Below, one piece after another: positions 1 through 12,282 of a DNA stretch of 64,000 nucleotides; within the stretch, counting starts at the first letter, position 1, and each line of letters opens with the position of its first letter. The notes under the pieces were generated by a model. It saw only the letters and a list, made by a program, of their open reading frames with translations, ran no database searches and had not been told where the DNA came from. The stretch comes from Cardinalis cardinalis (lineage: Eukaryota; Chordata; Aves; Passeriformes; Cardinalidae). A program made the position numbers and the translations under genes. The DNA is taken from the NCBI GenBank assembly GCA_014549065.1, contig JACDOX010000156.1, positions 763,857 to 827,856 of the forward strand, written 5' to 3'.

Positions 1-3000
1 ATGTAAATGGTTCTTCTGCTCTGTAATTACATTGCTGATAATTACACAATTACTCTCATTTATAGTAATAATTTAAAAATGAATTGATGTTAGCCTAGTC
101 TAATTTGCAAAATAAATTAAGCAAATTATTTCTTGATTTTAAATCAAGTAAATCTACCCCTCCATTCAGTTTGCCTGCGTGGTGCCACAGCCCACTGGGA
201 TGCTGCTGGACATTGATGGTGTTCATGACAGATGCAATTGTTGCAGCCTCACTATAATGCAGTAGGGGGAAGACTCAGGGTTGTTGCTGCCTCTAGTTGT
301 GTGGAATTTTGCTTTTCCTGAACTCCTGTTTAAACTGACCACTCTGATCTTTCTCATTATGAAGATTTATACCATCATCTAGTGGAACTCCCCTTAAACT
401 ACAGCTCTTTAACTCTTCTACTCTGCACTTTACATGCAGCCTGAGATGGGAGCAGCAGACAATGAGGTTCCTGTATTCAGGTTACTAAATATAGAAGGAT
501 TTTTGACCTCTCCAACAGCAGGAAAATTTGCCATAACTGCTGTAATTAAAATCTTGCTCAGTATTTGCCTAATGTCACATTAAATTCACATAATGCTGGT
601 GCTCCCCCACCCCACCCATCTCCCAGTGTTATGCTTCTATATCTAGAGACATAAGTACAGCAGTTACCACAGATAAGTTTGTTGTACATAAAGGAAAAAA
701 TCCTAGTTTAAAAAACATATTATAAACCAAGAGAATAAACATGCAGCCTGTGCTCTCTCCACACCAGATGATAAACGGTGCCTGAATGAAAAAGGTATTT
801 CATCCTAATTTCTCATCACATTTCAATAGACAGCATTTCCTCTTCTCTTGTTGCAATCACTCTTGTGTAGCAATACACGTATGCTTTTATCAGGCATAGA
901 AATGAGTTGCCATTCTCACAGTTAATTCTCTCAGCTCTGAAAAAACAGCATCAAAGACATTTCCTTATTTAATTCAGGAGTTCCCCGGACATCTTCCAAA
1001 TGAATTTGTCCTTCCTAATCCAGGAAAAATGGGGATTCATCTATAGTCCCATACTGCTTCAGGGCATCTAGAGGAGCTTCCCACTGACAGCAGCAGCACA
1101 CTAATTCCATGGCATAGAGTTAAATAAGAGATTAAATCAGAGGTAGTGTGGCTTTACATGAGTGCATCAGTGAGGAGGCGCATTTCCTGTCCAGGGCTCA
1201 TGCCTCACACACTGGTTCCTGGCAATGTATCTCCCTCTATAGCTGTTGATGGAATGCAGTGTACACCTCTCCCCAAACCTGGGCAAGCTGAGGAGGAGGA
1301 AGTCATGTGCCCCGCAAGCTCATGAAATGCACATGGTGAGGTGCACACAGCCTGCCCCATACAGTATTGCTCATTTCTGATTTAGCTGTGGCTGTTGGAC
1401 TACAAGGATCTAAGGAGTAATTCCAATGACTATCCCCATGCTAGTAGCCCATCAGGTCAGACCCAAGATCATGCCAGGATCTGTACCAGGCATCCTCTTC
1501 CTGTTTCCATTTTGTGATGGTACCCAGTGAGCAGCTACACCAGTGCACCGCTACTCCAAAGCAGAAGTGGCAACTTCTATTTCTTATTGGTACATACCAT
1601 TTTTTTCCCACAAAATATTTTGTCTCCTTTCTACTGTTGCAGCAGTAGCCAGTTGATACTGCTGAGAGCCTTTCTGGGAAAAAGCGCTGACCATGCAACC
1701 ATGCTGTGGATTAGTTTGCTTTCACTCTGATTTAACACTAACATAATTTTCTGTGACCAAATGCCTGATGCCTGCCTCTCCCCAAAGGCATGATTATACC
1801 CCTTCAATCCCAGGCATACAAATTTCACAACAGTCAAAAGACAACGTAAAGGAGAATAGTAATCCAGTGTAACAGCACTTCTCTTATAATAGAGTGTACT
1901 AGAGAGCTACAGTACAGCTGTTTCATCTAATATGAAGCACGTGCAGTTCATATTAATAGTTAATTTAATCTGCTTTTAAATCACAGTAAGGTGAACAACA
2001 ACCAAAAGGCGTGACCTGTCTTTCCTGGAGGAGCCGAGTCACGTTTCTCTCCAACTTCTCCATGTGACAGAGCAGTGCTACAATTAAAGCACAATAATGT
2101 GCTTGTTATTCATGTCAGGCATTAGTTCTAGTAATGGGGTGCTTGGTGGCGAGATGGATTTCCTTGTTAGGAGCTAAGCAGAGGATTAGCTGAATTCTCC
2201 ATGGAGAAATCTTGATTTGTTCAAGGTCTTTCATGTTTTCTACAGAGAAGGGATTATGTCTACTTAAAGAGGGGGCTTGCTTAAAAAGCTACAAAGTATA
2301 AGAAAAGGATTTAGGGCAGTCGGGCCTGTGGTTAAGTAGCTGAGGGGTAGAGGGAGTTTTAAAGCAGTGGATTATTTAAAGCCATAAAGTTCAAAAAATA
2401 ATTGGTTTAGCACTACTGGGTCAATGCAGAGTAACATGCTGGAAAGGCAGTTAAGCATAAGCTAATATTCATTTTACTTCAGCTAATTATTGCAAGGATT
2501 CAGAGTAGAGGGTGAAAGAAGAAATGTTCTAGCTCTCTTATTTGGGCAGGCACTCCTTTGCTTTGCTATAGGTATATATTGTGACATGCATTACTCACCC
2601 AGCACAAGAATTGCAAAGGGGTCTTTTTGAAGCTCTAACACTGTTCTCTTAATGAGGACATGAAGCAAACCATTAAAAGCCTTTTAAAAGAGTTGTAAAA
2701 TTCACAGTCTTCTTGAAGCCTTCTGTCTCAAAGGCAGCTCTGCTCCCTCTTCCCCTCCTTCTTCAATATCCTCTGGCAATATCATTAGTTCACTTTAATT
2801 GCAATCAGACTTTCATGATCATCAGTGTCTCTGAGAAATCTAAGCAGAAGCATCCTGCCTTCCTGTTCAGGGGAGTGGCCCAGCCCTTGGGGGTTATGCT
2901 AAAAGCCTGGCAGTGCAGGAGGCACAGAGAACTACCACACTTCAGTAGAGAGCACGCTTGGCATTGAGGGAAGAGGTGCAGGCTGCAGTTCACACATTCA

Positions 3001-4570
3001 CATTAGTCATGCTGTGGGTTCACAGCAGAGATCTGATGACAGCAGAAGCAAATCTCACTACAGCTGGAGAGAGAGCCCTGTGTTCTCCTAGACAGACAGG
3101 CCAATCCTAATGGATTAAGGCATCTAGAGATGTTACTTCCATAGGTAGAAAAACAAAATGAATCATCACAACCTGAGGACAACACAAGCACACAAAAAAA
3201 TGGATGGATGGTTGGAAGCAACTCTTTAGAGCTGTCCAGGATGGACAACAGCTCAGGAACCAGAGGGTGGTGAGAAAGAAGGCGTCTTTAGTAATTCACT
3301 GTCAACAGTTCAGTGAGTTTAATGAAAGCTAATGAAGAGACATTCACTAGGGTGGTGGCAGATATACTCTCCAGGCAGATATACTCTGGGTTGGTTGTGC
3401 AGAATGGAAAAGAAGTAGGAAGTGGCAATGTAGAGCTCATTATGATACAAAGCAATGAAAAGGAGAAAGTGGTTAGATTTGGGTGTCACATGAGGAAACT
3501 GAAGTGGGCTTGTCCTTGCCTTATTATACAATCTCATATATTCACATGTGGCACATTGCATACAGTCGACAGACCAAAATATGTTGACAAACAGGCGGGG
3601 AGTTTATACCAGGCTTCCCAAAAACTAAGGTTCCACAAGTGAATAATGAGGCAGAATTATAGGAGCTAATTCTGCATGGGTAAGTGACACCTCAGTGCAT
3701 AGTGGGGAGATATAATAGGAGATATCAAATATTCTAAAGCTAGAAAAATATAAGTAATGAATGGAGCTATTTAGAGAATGTATACAGTAAAATGGATACA
3801 GAGTCAAGAAGATGTTCAGAATGTGTGTCTAAAAATGTACTGAAGTAGCAATTATTTTCCCCAAGGGAAATTGCAAACTTGATTATTCTGGAAAGGTAAA
3901 ATATGTATAAATTTAAGATTAAGAAATATATATTAGAGAAATTCCACAGGTGGGAAAAAGGAGTAAATTTTTGTGTCTGATATGCCCAGTATGAGTCAAG
4001 GTACATTGGGATCTGGACAAAGCAAGATATTTGGCAAAACATATGCAATGTTTATTTTGGCAGATTCAGCCAAGCACCTGAAATCCATTAATATCCATCC
4101 AGTTATCCTTGCAAGGGTTCTGAAAGGTAAGAGGACACATTTATTAGCATTCTATGGGTCTCAAATTGACACAGTCTAAGAACTAAATCCCCGATAAGAT
4201 AAGACATTGCCACACAGTTACAGACCTGACCTAGCTCAAGTCATGAGCGTGTTTGCCAGCAGAGTTAACATATGGTTACTTTTATTCTACTATCAATGCA
4301 AAAACATCGGCAGTCAGCTGGTGAGTTTGCATCCTCTGCCATGACCAGTAGACTAGATTCTTTAGAGATTTGTCCTCTGCATGATTTTATTTCCAAAAAC
4401 CAGTAAACCACTTTTAGCTTATGATAATGCAGGTCCTATTCCTGGCTCTTAGTACAGGTTGCCTATGTCAGACTTTCAAGAAAACATTGTTCCTCATTTT
4501 GTCTTGACATAGTCCCCCTTCAAAGTGAAATATCAACATTTGCAAACACTGTATCATGAGGGGAACTAAT
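1..4570. other. Gene-free AT-rich DNA
   Basis: No coding exon with splice-consistent ends was found; open frames are short and overlap in several frames, as expected by chance. A 17-bp tandem duplication (ggcagatatactct unit) lies at 3357-3390. The stretch 2020-2640 is repeat-poor and carries TAAT-type homeodomain motifs, but nothing decisive. Confidence 0.7.
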
Positions 4571-4579
4571 TTATTCCTC

Positions 4580-4600
4580 TTTTTTTTTTTTTTTTTTTTT
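4580..4600. repeat. T21 homopolymer
   Basis: A 21-base T run is preceded by pyrimidine-rich sequence. It directly abuts the possible old SINE/LINE tail at 4601-4645. Confidence 0.95.
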
Positions 4601-4645
4601 GCAAAGTGCTTTGGATGAAAGGCAGGATATAATTCAAAATACTGG
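4601..4645 (+). mobile_element. Possible ancient amniote SINE/LINE tail
   Basis: The pattern gcaaagtgctttggatgaaa followed by ggcaggatataattcaaaat resembles the conserved AAAG(C/T)GCTTTG...GATGAAA...TATA tail shared by old vertebrate retroposons. It is short and diverged; this is recognition by memory only. Confidence 0.3.
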
Positions 4646-7600
4646 TTTTTTTCTTGCAAGTTCCATGCCATTGAGGAGGTGAAAAGGTTCCTTTGAACAA
4701 AAGCTGTTGATTTATCTGCGTTTTAGTGGCTTCCTTTGTTCCCTGAAGCTGCATATTTAAACTTTGCTATGCAGGAATATATTACAGATACGGGAGGCCA
4801 GAGCAGCCTTTTTAAGAGTCAACTGCTCTGCTCTGACCAAAGTTTAGGGATGAAGTAGAATTTAATCCACTGGCATTACATATAATTGCTTTTTCTGTTT
4901 CAACGTCTTTATGGATTTAAAAAATAAAAAATACAAACAAACAAAAAAACCCCACCCAAATGGAAGTACCAACTACAGTCATGATTATTAAGACTGCGGT
5001 AAGAGTATCTAGCCCCCATTTATTACCTTTTTCCTGGTACAAATAATTCATGAGTATCTGAAAACACTGTAAATTCCTACTTTGGTAGCTCAACCCAATA
5101 ATTTACCACCACTGCCTTCTAGCATCACACATGGCATCTCTTCTGCATGAATACCCAGCAGCTATACTAGAGATGCCAGTGAGTCATCGTTACCGGCATG
5201 GCAAAGAAGCATTTTACTGTCATAACTCCCAGTTCTCAAACCAGGCACACATTTTTCACATCCTGATTCATCTTCAGAAGTAAAAGTGACTGTGTGAAGA
5301 ACTGCAAATAAGCAAAAGCATTCATACTGGTAATGACTTATAACTACTCTGACAGATGGGTAGTTTTCTGATAAATTGAAAATTGCATGGTGGTGGTGTT
5401 TTTTATTAATTTTGATGCTTCATTTTTTTAACTTCAAATCAAAACAAGACTGGAAGGAACAATTAGGGTCATATAGTCACTATTTAATCTGGTGTACAGA
5501 ACACCCACTCTGCCCAATGCTACTCACTAAGTACTTTTGGACTCCTTTAGCAAACTAACACAAGCTGATACAGAATAAAAGCAGTCCCCAAGAGAGTGGC
5601 ACAGGATGCCAAGCAAACAGAATCAGCCTCACTTTCAAGCACAGCCTTTCCTCAACCTGGTGAAGTGTCTGAATGAAGAAATGCCTGTAGCCTTCTCATC
5701 AGGTGTCTGGATGTACTGCTGCCAGCCTGTCTCAGAAGCAATGTGGTGCCTGCCCCACAGAAACCTCACAGCCCTGTAATCCTTCTCACTGGAAAAACAG
5801 CTTGAAGGGACAGAACAAATCTTGTGTAGCCATGGTGACTAAATCCAGCTGGTATCTATCGAAGGGTTCATCCCCTTTCCCTTACATATATAAGCACATA
5901 GCCCATGTAATACATTTGACACCATTAGGTATTCCTGTCTTCATGATTTTATCCTTCCTATTTTAAATAGCCTAGGTTCCCATGTAGCCTTTTGTTACTT
6001 AAGTAACATTGAGAGTTTCCAGAACACTATCTCCATCATCTCTGGCCCATGGAGAGGGACAGCAAAGGAATAAGACATTAGAAGGGTGTTTGAAGAAGGA
6101 AGACTAAAGTTTAAATCTGAATGCAATTCAGCTGATTTAAAGAAACAAAAGCAATTAAAAATCACCTCTGATTCACCTCTATACCTCCAAAGAACAGGTA
6201 CCACCTAAATTAAAAAAGGAAAAAGAAATCTCTTATTTGTAAAAATCAGTTGAATTTTACTGTACTATATACCTAATGTCTGCATTTCATAGCATATCCA
6301 GTGAGAGATCTCTAATCTCTGTCCCATCATTTCAAATATTTCCATGTTCAAACTGCCTTCTTTTGTAAGTAGGTTTTTGTGTCTGATATATATTTTTTAA
6401 CTGGATTAATATGGCACAGTAGAGACATCCAGAGGTTTGTTAGATTATTTAACTCATGACTGTCACTGAAGATATAGCACAGAGTTATTTCCATTAGCTA
6501 ATGGTAATTTTAATTTCACTTCAAACACAAATTTAAGATTTTATATTAATCAGCACTAATTTGGGAACTTGCAGCAATCTGACATCAGATATTTAATTTG
6601 CCACACATCTAAATAGTTTCTAGTGATTTATGTGAAACACAAGCTCCATTTATACTAAGGTATAAACTTCAGTCATAGTCAAAGTAAAGATGATAAAGGC
6701 AATGAAATATTGTCAAGTTAATGTCAGAGGATATGGGCCTATCTAGTTTGAAAGGCATGCCTATTAAGAGTTTAAGATTCCTTTGAAGAAAACACTGGTT
6801 TGGCTTGACTTACATTCTCCATCTAGGGATGCTGGGAGACAGAATAAGTGTGGGCTTACCCATCTTTGTTAACTCACTAAATAGCAGCAAATACATTATA
6901 GCTTTTGAGGATGGGAAGAAGATTGGTGGAAGCCAGCAAAGATCCAGCAGTTGAGAGGAAGAAGGCAGCCCAATAGACAGAGACAGAGATTTAGCAGCTT
7001 AGTGATGGGGCCAGAGCTCTGGAAACACAGAAATAAAAGAGAAATGAAATTTTGAAAGCAGATAAGGGGAAGAGACAAGCTAGCATGACAGTAAACTTTG
7101 GATCAGAAAAAGACAACATCCAAGAATAAGAGTCTGTTCTGACTTGCAATCTGTAAAACTCTATTTAGGTTCAGTGAGGCTGTACAGAACATAAGTCAGG
7201 GTTGCTTGGGTAGAATAAAATCCTTAAAAAACAAAGAAAACCCTAAAGATAGCAGGCCATATAGAAGCACAAAGGTATGCAGCCCATTAAAGAGGCTACA
7301 AGATTGTGATTTAATAAAGTGCTGCCATTGCTAAGAGCTTGATCTTAAATATGTTTAACCCAGTAGGAGTCTTTTCATGGACTCTAGATCAGGCTCTGAA
7401 ACCGCATTGCTTGACTGGGTGATAAACTGAATAACAGCATGTATCTTTTTTATTGACAAAAGTGAGGAGGAGTTTTTAAATTGCTTTAGTTTAGACAAGT
7501 TATTTACAAACAAAAAGCAAAGCTGGTGAATGCACAGTGCCCTGTTAGAAGGAAACAGAGGGAAGTTAATACTTATCAGTGTTAATTAGTAGTTGGCATA

Positions 7601-10109
7601 TATACACTATACTATATTTACTATTCCCATTTTTTTCATCCTTGCAATAGATACACATGCAGGTAGCAGAGAAGTGAACACTGGTTTAAACCAGTGTCCT
7701 CTTCCTTGTGGTGACTACAAGCATGCAGCCAGGGAGAAGTAAGAAAAGGACCAGTATATCCCCATGTCTCATTCTGCCACGTATTTCTTGGTCACTACAT
7801 ACCTCCACAGGAAACAATTTTTTTAATACAATTGGAAATAAGCAGGACACTTTCAGAGACCAAAAAGCAGAATATTACATTGTGCCAGGAGCATTCTCAG
7901 TTCTGACCCTTTTCTTGGAGTTAGACCTACAAGTAAATCTCTCAAGACTCTCTTACTCTGCAGATAAAGCAAAATTGCAATTTTTTTTATTGAATGTGCT
8001 TTGCAAAGCTACATATCAGGAGAAACTGTAAATCATCTCTGCAATGTAAGAATTTGGCTTCGTTCTCAGACTTGATTTGATACCATACAATTGCTTGCAA
8101 GACCTTAATTTCCGGACTTGATTTCTTAAGCACAGAACTTTTCACTCAGACTTGTTAGCATAAGCCAAGAATTCTTNTATCCCCGTCAGAAGTGCATTCA
8201 CAGACCTGAATTTGAGGGCAAGGTAAATGGAGGGATAATTTCTTCAACTGAACAAAGTAGCTCTGCCTGCACTAATGCTTTTTAACNTCTGCAAAGTGAG
8301 GCCAAACTTCAATAATTGACAGAGCATTGTATTGAAAGAGGTGACAGGGCAACAATTTAATTTTTATTGAACCATGTTTCAAAAAATCAGTATGGGTACA
8401 AATTATAAGCTAATACTCACAGTGAAAATAGACCACCAGGTTTCCAGCACAATTAGCACCTACCACATTCTTCTCCAGATACAACTGAAACATTACACGT
8501 GACATTCAGCAGCAGTTTTTCTTCAGTGACTAGTATGTGATATAAAGAATGTATCACGGGTTTTTTAAACCCCTGTTCAGTCAAGAAACAAAACAAAACA
8601 AAACCACAGCCTTCCTCAAGCTGCCTACCAACTTCTCCGTATCAGCTTGGCAAAGTAAGAGCAGCTTTAGGGACACTTTAATATTCAGTCTCCATGCTTA
8701 TTCACATATCACATGTTTTTCTGATCCCATGATCATGTGGCAAATTATTCTGTTTTCTGTTACCCCTGTTATTGTGGGGAACAGAACTGCCTCATGTTTC
8801 CTGGCTCATTTCACATAGATATCAAATGAAATATTGTTCAAGTAGGCACTGCTGAAGGAATCATTTGCACCTTTATTAAAAGTTAACAGAAGCTGCCAGC
8901 ACAGGAATGCACATATGTAATTAACTTTGTACGTGGTCAGTAAAAACAAGTATTTGAACCCCTCACAGCTCATAGAGGTTCATTACAATATGTATTTGCG
9001 TAAAGATGAAAGCTAAGAATTTTTTTTTCTTTTAAGGCATCTTCTCATAGGCTGTTGACCAGAACAGAGAAATGAGTCACTTCACAGGCTGGACCTTTAG
9101 ATGGATTTTCTTGATTTCCATTTCCATTTTCTTAGATTTCCACATATGCTACTCAAAAGAAAATCTGAATTCAGTAATAAAATTAGGTATTAAATGTTGA
9201 GTTAAACTTAAATACGTTTAATTATTCTGATCCCTTGGGAACTGAAAATCTATTACTCATGACACAGACCAGAAGATTTAAGACAGAACTGTATTCCTGA
9301 TGGGCTTTAATCCATAAAACTAAAGGCAGAGAAACGGTGATTTGACCAGTGATGCTTCCACCTCAGGCTGAGCTGGCCAGCCTTTATTTTAGCCCAGTCT
9401 TCACAGCATCAGTTTTGTGTAACATTTTAAAGAGATTTCTGGTAGAGCTCCTTAGAAAAATTATTTTGGACATATGTTCTTCATTTTGATGGCTGAGCAA
9501 TAAATCACTATTGTTACACTGTCAGGGTTTATGAAGTTTTTATTAACATTAGAGTCCATTTAAAAGTAAAATTTCATCTTGTTGAGAGAAGAAAATTTGA
9601 CGTAATCTGTGCATTTATCATGAAAACCTCAAAAGGGAAACAACCTTTTCTAAATAGATGTTCTTTCATTCTATGCCAGCTACAGAAGGTGCTAACAAAA
9701 GAAAAACAGCAGTTGAATACATACAAAATACCAGACTGCAGGGCAACCCAGGACACAGTTGAGGCAGCAGGAGATTGCAACTAGCTTCTCTTCTGAGCTC
9801 ATGGATAGTTTTCAAATATCAAGGACTTTGAAGGGATTGTTCTATCTCTTGAAAGACTATATTTTACCACCTCTGTTCTTCATAACTGTCAGTCTCATCA
9901 CAAAATATAATTCTCTGGATACTTACTTAGATCCTGTAAATTATATGTAGTACAGTGGGTGGTAGAGGAAAGTTGCATTCTTTGCACATTGTACCCCAAA
10001 AGGCACAAGACAGGCTAAAGTCTACCAGGATATATCTGACTGACTTTCATCAGCTCAGAAGCTGAGCACTCACTGTCATTAGTGGTACAGGATCCTTAGA
10101 GCAAAGAGA
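4646..10109. other. Gene-free AT-rich DNA
   Basis: I see no gene or young repeat. It contains a 20-bp perfect palindrome at 7678-7697 and two single ambiguous bases (8177, 8287). Open frames are chance-length. Confidence 0.65.
7678..7697. repeat. 20-bp perfect palindrome
   Basis: ACACTGGTTT is directly followed by its exact reverse complement, giving a 20-bp self-complementary site. No function can be assigned. Confidence 0.9.
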
Positions 10110-10260
10110 AATTCTTCTTTTGCAAATAAGAAGCCTTGAGCAGAGGGAGCGTAAGCGATTTCCCGAGGTCACAGGGAATCCATGACACTCTGCCAAGAGC
10201 TATCTCTGAGTCTCCTCAGATTTCAGTTCAAGGCACTGAGGTTGTTCCAGCTAATGGCCA
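10110..10260 (+). mobile_element. Probable ancient L3/MIR-like repeat remnant
   Basis: The run ttgcaaataagaagccttg, gagcagagggagcgtaag, cgatttcccgaggtcacagg, gacactctgccaagagc follows the conserved core order of old amniote L3/MIR-type retroposons (GCAAATGAGGA..., GTTAAGTGACTTGCCCAAGGTCACA...). It is strongly diverged. Confidence 0.45.
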
Positions 10261-11179
10261 CCTCTCTGGGACACCTGCAGTCTTTCTCACTTTTAATTCA
10301 TATGTGGCTAGTTAAGAAAAAGGCTAAGGGATTTTTCAGACAACTAGATCTGCAACATACCTAGAGTCCTTTCAAAAAGCCTGCTTGGAATGGAACGGAC
10401 AGCTACATCAGAAGAGATATGCTATGATGAGTTGAAGAATGCAGGGCTCAGATGATTAATTTGTCATCATAATCACCTCTGGAAACAAAGGGGAAAGGGT
10501 ATTTTATTTTTAAATTTTAATCTAGGTAATATCTAGTGCACCTGAAGAATGTTTCCATTGTCTTCCACTACATGTGTGAGTAGAAGAAAACAAATGTGAG
10601 GTTTCTCACGTTTTCTGTGTGACAGAAAAAGACAGAATCAAAAAGTAATTTTGAATCTATATACAGGAGACCATTTATCACAGGACTTACGTTTGGAAAT
10701 TGATTTAGAAGAACAAATGCTGACTGGAGCTTTTCCCTAAAAACAAATCTAATTCTGAGATTTGAAGGAAAACCTTCTGGTTCAGAAGGATAGAAGAGAA
10801 ACAAGCAGATTCCCACCCTGTTCCTTTCTGCTCCTGAACAGATCTATATCAGCAATTACTATTCATTCTGACAGCTTCCACAGAACTCTCAGCCCCATGT
10901 TTCAAAATCAAGAACTACACATAGCTATGAAACTTACTTGAATTAGTCCAAAACCTAAAACCAGACAGGAGTAGAGGACTTTGACAGATGTGGCACAGCA
11001 CTGAAGAAAGAAGTCCTAAAAGGAGTTAAAAAAAAAAATTAAAAAATTAAAAATTAAAAGTTTTAAAAAGCGAAATTGGGGAAATAAATGGAGCAATTAT
11101 TTACCAAAAATACTTATCTCTACCTTTTCTTTACCTAAATATAACCAAGAGCTCAGGGCTATGCTGGCCACTTAACTTG

Positions 11180-12010
11180 TGTGAGGAGCCAATTTATCTG
11201 TCTCAACCCCGGCCGTCTGCGGGGGACGGGTTGCAATGCGCGATGCCCCGGAGACAGCCGGGAGAAGGAGGAGGGGGAAAGCCTTGTGTCTGGGGGACTT
11301 TGCCTGGCACCATTTCGTGTATCACAGGGTACAGGCTGTCAGCAGGGGAACCCCGAGGGCTCTGTACCGCACAGACACTCTCCCGCCAGACGGCACAAGG
11401 TCTCTGTCCGTGGGCTGCGCTGGCACATCGGGCTGGGCCTTGCTCCCGTGTCCGCAGGCGGGCCTGGGGAGGAGCCGGGCGCATGAGAAGGAACTGCACC
11501 CCAAGCTCCGGGGGCAGTTCTGTCCCTTGCCTTTGGACTCTTGGGAGGGCTTTTCGAACTTCCTTTTGGAGTCTCGCCTTTTGGCTCTCCTGCCCTCGCT
11601 GGCTCTCGCTCGCCCTCGCGTCTGTGCTGCCTCCCTGAGTCCCTGGCCAGGCCCGGCCCGCTTCGTCCCAGCGCCCTGTCCCTGCGTCCGGCCCTGCCGC
11701 CTCCGAGCCTGACCGGGCCCCTCCTGGCCGCGACCCTGCCCGGACTCCCGCCCGGCCCCCTCCCCTCGTGTCCCACGGCCCTGCCCGGGCTCCTGCCCTG
11801 CCCTCCTGCCCCATCCCCTCCCCTCGTGTCCCACGGCCCTGCCCGGGCTCCTGCCCTCCTGCCCCATCCCCTCCCCTCGTGTCCCGCCCCGCAGGGGCCG
11901 TGCCCGGGCCGGCAGCGAGCNCAGCGCCGCCTCATCGGGGACATCGCGGGCACCCCCAGAGCTCCGGCGGTAACGCCCTCTTTGCCCTCTGTCTCCTCTC
12001 TCCCTCTCTC
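11180..12010. other. Orphan CpG-rich block
   Basis: About 800 bp of GC- and CpG-rich DNA lie isolated in AT-rich desert. Long stop-poor frames exist on both strands, but they overlap and are proline/arginine/glycine-rich, as expected from composition. No recognisable protein or splice pattern was seen. A 53-58 bp minisatellite lies inside, as does one ambiguous base (11921). It may be an orphan CpG-island promoter or the GC-rich part of an LTR element ending near 12282. Confidence 0.6.
11761..11890. repeat. 53-58 bp GC-rich minisatellite
   Basis: Two full units (11761-11818 and 11819-11871) each begin tcccctcgtgtcccacggcc and differ by a 5-bp indel. A partial third unit starts at 11872. The array lies in the orphan CpG block. 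Confidence 0.92.
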
Positions 12011-12282
12011 TACACCCCCCATTCCTTTCCCATTTTTCTTCCTCTTGCTCCGTCTTCTCTAGTCCTCTTAAGTAAGGCAACTCCTATTTTGTTGTTGTTG
12101 TTGTTGTTTGTTTGGGTTTTTAGTTTTGGATTTTTGGTTTTTTTGGGGAGGTTGTTTGTTTTTGTTTGTTTGTTTGTTTGTTTGTTACCAATAAACGGTT
12201 CTCAGACACAATGTTTGCCTCGTTTGGCTTAATTTCGTTCCTGACCATCTATTTTTAAAAGAACTTCTTGCGGTTCCCCACA
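12000..12282 (+). mobile_element. LTR-like 3' end with AATAAA (avian ERV candidate)
   Basis: T-rich sequence, an AATAAA at 12190-12195 and about 85 further bases ending CCCCACA resemble the R-U5 end of avian endogenous retroviral LTRs as I recall them. If so, the CpG-rich block to the left may be the U3 or internal end of the same element. No target duplication or reverse transcriptase was found, so this is tentative. Confidence 0.4.
12088..12186. repeat. (GTT)n and (TTTG)n simple repeats
   Basis: GTT repeats (12091-12107) pass into G/T-only sequence and then TTTG repeats (about 12151-12186). The A-poor strand bias runs directly into an AATAAA signal. Confidence 0.9.

Noticed and set aside
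4560..4600. Poly-T run as the poly-A tail of a minus-strand processed pseudogene
   Set aside because: The sequence on its gene side shows no coding similarity; only a possible old retroposon tail is there.
5440..5560. CR1-like phrase (gactggaaggaac...)
   Set aside because: Only one short phrase resembles CR1; the flanking order of CR1 motifs is missing.
11203..12080. Long overlapping open frames on both strands (up to about 250 codons) in the CpG-rich block
   Set aside because: High GC removes stop codons in all frames. The predicted products are low-complexity P/R/G/A-rich, overlap on both strands and show no domain.
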